Assembly: GCA_003022685.1 (NCBI GenBank)
Contig: PXSV01000048.1
Coordinates: forward strand, 1 to 5,734
DNA length: 5,734 bases
Direction of reading: 5' to 3'
Source: Halobacteriales archaeon SW_9_67_24
Lineage (GTDB): Archaea > Halobacteriota > Halobacteria > Halobacteriales > Halococcaceae
Numbering within the stretch: position 1 is the first letter of the stretch; every line of letters begins with the position of its first letter. Under the pieces are notes generated by a model. It was given only the letters and a program-made list of their open reading frames with translations, was not told where the DNA came from and made no database searches. Positions 5,487 through 5,734 of the stretch are shown one piece after another. The position numbers and the translations under genes are program-made.

Positions 5487-5734
5487 AGCCAGTGATCCGG
5501 CGGTCGCCCCGCACGCACCATCCTCGACGGTCGTGGCCGTGGCGCTCGACGTGGATCCCGTCGAGGCCCGCGTTCCACGCCGCGCCGACGTCGTGGGGGC
5601 CGTCGCCGACGAGCGCTCCCCGACTCTCGTGCGCGACATCGAGACGCTCGATCGCCAACCGGACGGGCGCGGGATCGGGTTTCCAGCCGATCTCGCTCGT
5701 ACAGCAGACAACCGCATCGAAGCGCTCGCCGAGG
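5473..5734 (-). CDS. HAD-superfamily hydrolase/phosphatase (C-terminal part; N-terminus beyond window edge)
   Basis: Only the last 86 residues are inside the window; the start lies past position 5734. The readable part begins LGERFDAVVCCTSEIGWKPD. The lysine of WKPDP matches HAD motif III, and VGDGPHDVGAAWNAGLDG matches motif IV, where the acidic residues hold the catalytic Mg2+. The nucleophile motif (DxDxT) and cap domain are not in view. The end, HVERHGHDRRGWCVRGDRRI, resembles the C-terminus of haloarchaeal phosphoglycolate-phosphatase-like HAD proteins. The specific substrate cannot be told. The internal ATG at 5658 is not a credible start because it would discard motif III. The gene is convergent with the second moeA: the stop codons overlap so that the two coding regions share 14 bases (5473-5486). 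Confidence 0.88.
   Translation of the reverse strand, partial: LGERFDAVVCCTSEIGWKPDPAPVRLAIERLDVAHESRGALVGDGPHDVGAAWNAGLDGIHVERHGHDRRGWCVRGDRRITGFSDL

Noticed and set aside
2967..5717. A 916-codon open frame on the minus strand across both moeA genes
   Set aside because: It is antisense to genes with clear MoeA motifs. High GC with G/C-ending codons leaves few stops in such frames, and the translation is rich in Arg/Ser/Pro with no family motifs and lacks the acidic bias of the real genes.

Overview
The window looks like a piece of a haloarchaeal (class Halobacteria) chromosome. It is very GC-rich, with G or C in almost every third codon position. The proteins are rich in Asp and Glu. T-rich or AT-rich TATA-like boxes sit about 25-31 bases ahead of several start codons with no Shine-Dalgarno site, which is the usual sign of leaderless archaeal transcripts. 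Gene content fits too: tandem MoeA paralogues, one carrying a C-terminal periplasmic-binding-protein-like domain, an ABC1/UbiB-type kinase and a small Hsp20. No genus can be named from the sequence alone, and I see no mobile element, RNA gene or CRISPR array.

Layout: positions 1-1830 hold a leftward pair, hsp20 (1456-1830) followed after 13 bases by an ABC1/AarF/UbiB-family kinase gene (1-1442) that runs off the left edge. A 178-base divergent intergenic region (1831-2008) carries a promoter for each direction and, between them, five tandem 10-bp units. Rightward from 2009 are a small acidic orphan protein (2009-2365) and then a two-gene molybdenum-cofactor operon: moeA (2446-3663) and a second moeA fused to a PBP-like domain (3660-5486), joined by an ATGA stop/start overlap with a good Shine-Dalgarno site. 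The right edge (5473-5734) holds the C-terminal part of a leftward HAD-family phosphatase whose stop codon overlaps the end of the second moeA by 14 bases.

Functionally, the two MoeA proteins belong to the last step of molybdenum (or tungsten) cofactor assembly, metal insertion into adenylated molybdopterin. The PBP-like domain of the second may sense or bind oxyanion or cofactor. The Hsp20/ABC1 kinase pair suggests a membrane- or quinone-related stress unit, but that is inference.

The most notable observation is that the second MoeA lacks about 33 residues that its neighbour has, including the conserved LPG(N/Y)P loop of the active-site domain, with no break in the reading frame. This is either a real in-frame deletion leaving a MoeA with an altered active site beside an intact paralogue, or an assembly collapse. 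The phased 10-bp repeat array in the divergent promoter region is the second point worth checking.
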